Position numbers and translations under genes: made by a program. DNA of 26,958 nt from a virus: positions 1 through 26,958 of the IMG/VR virus record IMGVR_UViG_3300042346_000078. One strand, written 5' to 3'. Shown in pieces: positions 22,983 to 26,958 of this stretch; positions within the stretch are counted from its first letter, which is position 1, and each line of letters opens with the position of its first letter. The notes beneath the pieces were generated by a model that had not been told where the DNA came from, did not search any database, and saw nothing but the letters and a program-made list of their open reading frames with translations.

Positions 22983-24547
22983 GCTATATCCAATTCTTTT
23001 TTGAACATATCCAACAAGCTTGTTTGCGATAGCGTCTTTTCGCTTAAGCCTTTGTAGACTTTACGCTCTACGTCGCTACCTACCAAATGCACAACAGTGC
23101 ATGGATTCTTTTGCCCCGCTCGATATACACGCGCGTTCGCCTGAAGGTACGTTTCCACGCTAGTGATCGGCCCAAACCAAATAATAGTGTTCGCGGCATG
23201 TAGTGTTACCCCATGCGATGCGGCCTTCGGTTGAATGATGAGTACCTGTATGTCATCACCGTTCTGGAACCGATCAAAGATGACTGTACGTTTTGACGCT
23301 GAAACGCCGCCATGGATTATGGCTGAGGGTATCCCCTGCTCATCGAGTTTTTCCTTTATGGCTGTAATAGCATGTTTGAAGTTAGCAAAGATCAAAGTCT
23401 TATGGCTGCTCTGCTGCACAACGTCCACCATTTCATTCAGACGATTCGTACAGTCAAACTCTATTACTTCCCCTGTATCCGAATACACCGCGCCTGAGCT
23501 TATCTGTAGTAGTTTGTTCATCTGTACAGCCGCAGTTATGGCGGATACTTCCTCGCCCGCAGTCTGTATCAGTAGCTCTTTCTTTAGCAGCTCATAGTAT
23601 TTTTTCTGCTGTGCAGTGATCGGGGTATCCCGCTCTGTGTAAACCATTTCAGGTAGATCAAGGCACTCTTCCTTTGTAAACCTAACCGCAGGTTGTAGCA
23701 CATCGAATACGATCTGCTGGGCTTCCGGCTTCGGTACGTATTTGAACGTCGTTATCTTCCTCATCACCTTGTCCCTAAACGCGCCCATGAAACTAGGCAC
23801 CGACTTAGGATTCAATATCTTAGCTAACCCGTAGGCGTCCATGGGAGACTGCGCGGCGGGCGTACCCGTCAGCAACCACAACCATGTATTCGGGGTTATC
23901 AGCGAGTTCATGGCCTTCCACCTTCTTGTAGTAGGTGTCTTTAGTGCCGACGCTTCATCACACACAATCAGATCGAAACCACCCGCAACAATCTCATCTC
24001 GCACAGACTCAATACCATCATAGTTGATGATGACAAATTCAGCCTCAGAGTTGATGACTTTTATCCGCTTGTCGCGCGTCCCGTGCGCTATGTCTACTCT
24101 TCGGTGCATGGCTGTTTTGAATAGATCGGCGCGCCATGCGCTGTCCATAATGGACAGAGGGCATACAACTAGCACTCTGCTGATAACCTTCTTGGTTAGC
24201 AGATAGTCTGCCGCCCATATAACACTCATCGTTTTGCCCGTACCCATGTCATTGAGGCAATACGCGCGTTGATGCAGTGTAAGGAAACCCGCTGTTGTTT
24301 TCTGATGTGCAAACGGTGTGTACCTACCGGGCCAACTGTACTGCCGCTCTATGGGTGACGGCACTTGCTTGAACCCTAGATTGCTAAGAATCTTTGCGTT
24401 GGGCAACGACCATTGCACCACAACTTCGTACCCTCTACCTTTGGGGGTGTCCAACTCTTTGACTATGCGTGACTTAGGAATAACCTCCGTGACCCTGTAC
24501 GGATCACGGGTTTTCAAAAGCAACGCTCGATTATCTATAATCTCCAT
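22979..24547 (-). CDS. SNF2/DEAD-type DNA helicase-ATPase (522 aa)
   Basis: All major superfamily 2 SNF2 motifs are visible: motif I MGTGKT (101-106), motif Ia VLVVCPLSIMDSAW, motif II DEAS (197-200), motif III LLTGTP, then lobe-2 motifs IV-VI (KTLIFANFKHAI, ASHGVTLHAAN, QANARVYRAGQ). The product should move on double-stranded DNA using ATP. In phages these proteins are usually placed with replication or recombination genes. ATG at 24547 is preferred over an in-frame TTG at 24565 because AAGAGGA lies just before it. The stop TGA sits inside the TTGACA box of the promoter for the next genes. Exact role is inferred. Confidence 0.9.
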   Translation of the reverse strand: MEIIDNRALLLKTRDPYRVTEVIPKSRIVKELDTPKGRGYEVVVQWSLPNAKILSNLGFKQVPSPIERQYSWPGRYTPFAHQKTTAGFLTLHQRAYCLNDMGTGKTMSVIWAADYLLTKKVISRVLVVCPLSIMDSAWRADLFKTAMHRRVDIAHGTRDKRIKVINSEAEFVIINYDGIESVRDEIVAGGFDLIVCDEASALKTPTTRRWKAMNSLITPNTWLWLLTGTPAAQSPMDAYGLAKILNPKSVPSFMGAFRDKVMRKITTFKYVPKPEAQQIVFDVLQPAVRFTKEECLDLPEMVYTERDTPITAQQKKYYELLKKELLIQTAGEEVSAITAAVQMNKLLQISSGAVYSDTGEVIEFDCTNRLNEMVDVVQQSSHKTLIFANFKHAITAIKEKLDEQGIPSAIIHGGVSASKRTVIFDRFQNGDDIQVLIIQPKAASHGVTLHAANTIIWFGPITSVETYLQANARVYRAGQKNPCTVVHLVGSDVERKVYKGLSEKTLSQTSLLDMFKKELDIA

Positions 24548-24552
24548 TGCAG

Positions 24553-24559
24553 TCCTCTT
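24553..24559 (-). promoter_or_regulatory. Ribosome binding site deciding the SNF2 ATG at 24547
   Basis: AAGAGGA lies five bases before ATG 24547, which excludes the in-frame TTG at 24565. Confidence 0.7.
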
Positions 24560-24593
24560 TTTCAATCACTTACGGTGATGACTCGATAAAAAG

Positions 24594-24821
24594 CTAGATC
24601 AGATCGTAGTCGGTATCTTCGTCTAGCACCTGAAATACTTCACACTTTCCCATGTCTTTTGAAAAATGCCATGCTCTAAGGCGAGACTGGCAAAATTTTC
24701 TTTCCCTTTTCGCTACGCGAAAAGCAAACTCACACAATACATCTATATGCCGCTCTACTAGCTCTTCGGGCATGTTAACATCTTTTGCTAACTGCCGTAT
24801 AGACTTGACTTTTATAATCAT
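24594..24821 (-). CDS. Small phage protein of unknown function (75 aa)
   Basis: Starts by ATGA overlap with the upstream gene. Begins MIIKVKSIRQLAKDVNMPEE, followed by a helical segment that resembles the first helices of an HTH or helical-hairpin protein (ELVERHIDVLCEFAFRVAKR). It then has RERKFCQSRLRAWHFSKDMG and an acidic end, DEDTDYDLI. No firm family can be assigned. The IRQLAKDVNMPEELVERHI stretch could be a short DNA-binding helix pair, but this is weak. It is kept as real because of the coupled start, the strand of its operon and position between the HNH-like and SNF2 genes. Confidence 0.65.
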   Translation of the reverse strand: MIIKVKSIRQLAKDVNMPEELVERHIDVLCEFAFRVAKRERKFCQSRLRAWHFSKDMGKCEVFQVLDEDTDYDLI

Positions 24822-25099
24822 TTCTTAGGTTTAGAATAGGTATTCTTCGGTTTGTGGTTGCTATCTCTAGCATAGCTTCTGTTCTTCTTAGGGCTTTCTA
24901 GGTAGTACCCGTCTGAGTTGCTCCCTCCTTTGGCTAGTGCTTTTACATGAGCAACGTCTTTACCAGTACGATCTACACCCTTTTTATCAAGCGCACGACG
25001 CGCGCGCTGGCGCTCCATCCTAGCTTCATGGGCGCCGCTCCTTTTCTTCTCAAGGGCGCTTTCATGTTTGTAATTACGTTTTGATGCAGGTATCGGCAT
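24818..25099 (-). CDS. HNH-like small protein (93 aa)
   Basis: Start at ATG 25099 (MPIPASKRNYKHESALEKKR), chosen because GGAG lies six bases upstream and the upstream nuclease gene ends one base before it. A longer in-frame start at 25177 would run far into the nuclease gene. The basic N-terminal part (SGAHEARMERQRARRALDKK) is followed by GKDVAHVKALAKGGSNSDGY and SPKKNRSYAR. This matches the KDV-x-H...GG...N-S motif of phage HNH-like proteins. The motif usually reads D-V-D-H, but the first Asp-His pair is V-A-H here. Without a clear second His it may be a DNA-binding relic rather than a nuclease. Stop overlaps the next start. Confidence 0.65.
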   Translation of the reverse strand: MPIPASKRNYKHESALEKKRSGAHEARMERQRARRALDKKGVDRTGKDVAHVKALAKGGSNSDGYYLESPKKNRSYARDSNHKPKNTYSKPKK

Positions 25100-25100
25100 A

Positions 25101-25775
25101 CTAATCTCCACTGTGGGGGCAACTTGCAACGCTACACCACTTCTTACATAGCCCATTTGGGCGGGGATTCCACACATCGTTATTGTACGATGCTTCTCTG
25201 GTCTCTAGCAACCCATTAAGTTCAGAGAATATGCTTAACCCCCAATCGGCTTTGAAGTCTTCCTTAATGAAATCCTTAGATACTACGAATAATAGGGAAG
25301 TCTTTATCTTCTTGATCTCAGGATACTTTAAGAACAGCGCCGCTGCCATGAGTGCTAACTGTCTAGTATCCGCATACTTCGCGCTTTTGCCTGTCTTGTA
25401 GTCTATAACGTATGCCTTATCGCCATCTAGGATAACGAGATCAGCCACACCGCGAAACCACACATCAGGATCGAAGAAGTCGCAAGCAACAAGTCGTCCA
25501 TCATTTTTCTTAACTCCCAACTTCATTTCACAATGTTTCTCACCGTTGATAGCGGCGAGCTTATCCATGTACGGTTGAATGAAAGAAAACCTAGGGTCGA
25601 TAGGTTTGCCATCACGTATGTATTCTTCCGCCGCAGAGTGCAGTTCTTTACCGTAGATCGTTGCATCTGTATCTGTAAACTTGACTTCTTTCGTAACCTT
25701 CTCAGCTTGGTATTTGCGAGGGCAAGTCTCATACAATTTTAGACTGCTGTAGCTCCATGCGGGGATATGTGCCAT
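25101..25775 (-). CDS. PD-(D/E)XK exonuclease of the Cas4/RecB type with four Cys (224 aa)
   Basis: The motifs are WSYSSLKLYETCPRKY (W7-Y22), GKELHSAAEEY with the typical G-x-x-x-H, GVADLVI...AYVIDYKTGK with the D...D-x-K catalytic core, and ADTRQLALMAAA (motif QxxxY-like). Four cysteines at 18, 210, 214 and 219 (CPRK; CKKWCSVASC) fit the Fe-S cluster that Cas4 and AddB-type nucleases use. It likely trims single-stranded DNA ends during replication or recombination. There is no CRISPR array or cas1 nearby, so a Cas4 role in adaptation is not indicated. Start follows AGGA, which overlaps the polymerase stop. Confidence 0.85.
   Translation of the reverse strand: MAHIPAWSYSSLKLYETCPRKYQAEKVTKEVKFTDTDATIYGKELHSAAEEYIRDGKPIDPRFSFIQPYMDKLAAINGEKHCEMKLGVKKNDGRLVACDFFDPDVWFRGVADLVILDGDKAYVIDYKTGKSAKYADTRQLALMAAALFLKYPEIKKIKTSLLFVVSKDFIKEDFKADWGLSIFSELNGLLETREASYNNDVWNPRPNGLCKKWCSVASCPHSGD
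25106..25109 (-). promoter_or_regulatory. Ribosome binding site deciding the HNH-like start at 25099
   Basis: GGAG, six bases before the ATG, inside the last codons of the nuclease gene. Confidence 0.65.
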
Positions 25776-25787
25776 TGATAACCGTTC

Positions 25788-26957
25788 CTATAATTTTGAC
25801 ATCTTAAACGACAAGTCTTTACCGAATCCACCCTCTGCATCTAGGGGGATGCCTTCTGCCCATTCCGGGGCTTTACGTAATTCAGTGATGATGAACCGGC
25901 GCGCATCTTCTGCTTCTTGTTCTGGTACAACCGAATAGCAAGCGTCGTGGATGGTTAGCACTATAGGGTATCTCTTATGAATCCGTACCATCGCTTCACC
26001 CATTACACACCTAGCTAGCGCCTGTACGACGTTTTGGAAAACCTTGGGGCCATATATTTTGACGCGCTCATTACGTTGCTTGTACGTCCATAGCCAACCC
26101 CCACGATCACCGTTTTGCGCTCCAGATAAGTCTGGGTACTGAATCATCAAACCTGATGGCAACTTTATACCATTTTCGCCGTCCACTATCAACGCCAGTT
26201 TCTCGTTAGGCTCATATAGCTGCGCTATATTACTCTTCATCGCCTTGATGACGCGATCTCCAGCGTACCATGCTTGCTTGACATTTTCATAGTCAGTACG
26301 GTAGCGGTCTACGATTTCCTTAGCCTTCTCTTCACCTATATCTGTACCGAATCTAGCATCTGATTTGATAGCGTTGCGTAGCTTCACCGCCCCTGTACCA
26401 TAAATCAAACTAAGTTGTGAGGTCTTACCTATGAAGCGCTGTTCTTCTGTTATGTCGTCATAAGCCACCCCGAATACAGGCGCGGCAAAATCTTTATAGA
26501 GGTCAACACCCTCACGCAATAATCTCAGTTTATCCCATTGCCCTGCAAAATACAGCCCTACTCGTAGTTCTATGTTACTTAAGTCAGCCCCTACAATCAC
26601 AAAACCATCGGGCGCTTGTATGGCCTTCTTCATCACTGAACCGCGAGGTAGGTTCTGTAGGTTTATTTTATCTGTTGCCGCCCATCGTCCAGTCATAGCG
26701 CCGTAGTATTTCAGAGGGACAGGTAGGACACCTGCGACTTGCGCGATGTTTATGAATCGTTCCGTACGTGTTTCTTCAATCGTGGACTTAGTGCCTAGCC
26801 GCGCCGCGACTATTGTTTGTACGTCTGGGTTAGGATGCTCGGCCAATGCCTTCATACCTTCATCGGTCTTGGCAAAGGCGTAAGTTTCTTTTCCTGTCCT
26901 AGCGCTGATCTTCATTGGTGGCGCAACACCAAACTTACGAAGCCATGCCGCAAACTT
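25788..26957 (-). CDS. Family A DNA polymerase, C-terminal part (5' end outside window)
   Basis: The frame is open past the right edge. The visible 390 residues form the polymerase palm, fingers and thumb end. Motif A is GADLSNIELRV (nt about 26558-26591), the O-helix/motif B reads RFIGKTSQLSLIYGTGA, and motif C is TIHDACYSV (about 25935-25955). Upstream KYYGAMTGRWAATDKINLQN and LPRGSVMKKAIQAPDG match the usual 'GR...NLQN-x-P' block. The residue at the E. coli F762 position is Leu (codon at 26412-26414). It is the likely phage replicase, at the head of a replication operon. The 3'-5' exonuclease domain, if any, would be outside the window. Confidence 0.95.
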   Translation of the reverse strand, partial: KFAAWLRKFGVAPPMKISARTGKETYAFAKTDEGMKALAEHPNPDVQTIVAARLGTKSTIEETRTERFINIAQVAGVLPVPLKYYGAMTGRWAATDKINLQNLPRGSVMKKAIQAPDGFVIVGADLSNIELRVGLYFAGQWDKLRLLREGVDLYKDFAAPVFGVAYDDITEEQRFIGKTSQLSLIYGTGAVKLRNAIKSDARFGTDIGEEKAKEIVDRYRTDYENVKQAWYAGDRVIKAMKSNIAQLYEPNEKLALIVDGENGIKLPSGLMIQYPDLSGAQNGDRGGWLWTYKQRNERVKIYGPKVFQNVVQALARCVMGEAMVRIHKRYPIVLTIHDACYSVVPEQEAEDARRFIITELRKAPEWAEGIPLDAEGGFGKDLSFKMSKL

Positions 26958-26958
26958 C

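Noticed and set aside
23235-23597. 120-codon plus-strand open frame
   Set aside because: Opposite lobe 2 of the SNF2 helicase, whose motifs fix the true frame; product is Cys/Ser-rich low complexity.
24565-24595. ATCAC-GTGAT hairpin before the SNF2 gene
   Set aside because: A 5-bp A/T-containing stem without a U-tract; expected by chance.
25101-25775. Cas4-like nuclease as a sign of a CRISPR system
   Set aside because: No cas1, cas2 or repeat-spacer array found in the window; phage nucleases of this family are common in replication operons.

Overview
The window looks like part of a tailed double-stranded DNA phage genome, probably a short-tailed (podovirus-like) phage from an uncultured aquatic lineage. 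The sequence shows dense gene packing with ATGA/TAATG overlaps, tail and virion genes, a lysis pair, and a replication block. The podovirus label is inference: there are several ejection-type internal virion genes and no tape-measure gene here. Capsid, portal, terminase, RNA polymerase and integrase genes are not visible in these 27 kb. No tRNA, rRNA, CRISPR array or insertion sequence was recognised, and the host cannot be named.

Left arm (1-18327, plus strand). It opens with the end of a tail fibre-like gene, then two small unknown genes. A lysis pair follows: an M15 L-Ala-D-Glu peptidase endolysin and a 61-residue holin candidate. Next come a second fibre-like gene, a 784-residue tail protein and a small virion-associated gene. 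After that is a run of overlapping Gly/Ala-rich proteins with a shared GG motif, interrupted by a small cupin and a GNAT-like protein. Two coiled-coil ejection-type proteins follow. The arm ends with a 2284-residue protein joining a lytic transglycosylase, a zincin-like HELVH motif, repeat-rich linkers and a C-terminus typical of phage polyvalent proteins. Together these suggest a tail plus a set of proteins ejected with the DNA that open the cell wall.

Right arm (18393 to the window end, minus strand). Read in transcription order it holds: a family A DNA polymerase (start beyond the window), a Cas4/RecB-like nuclease with four cysteines, an HNH-like small protein, a small unknown, an SNF2-type helicase, a small coiled-coil protein, a helix-turn-helix protein, a four-cysteine protein with an acidic tail (SSB candidate), and a 995-residue primase-helicase. 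This is close to a self-contained replication module. A sigma70-like promoter with a 15-bp palindrome lies inside the block, and an intrinsic terminator lies just past its end, where the two arms converge.

The longest non-coding stretches are only about 35-65 bases. They hold the terminator, one 9-bp hairpin, the promoter/palindrome and ribosome binding sites. No stretch over 300 bases lacks a gene.
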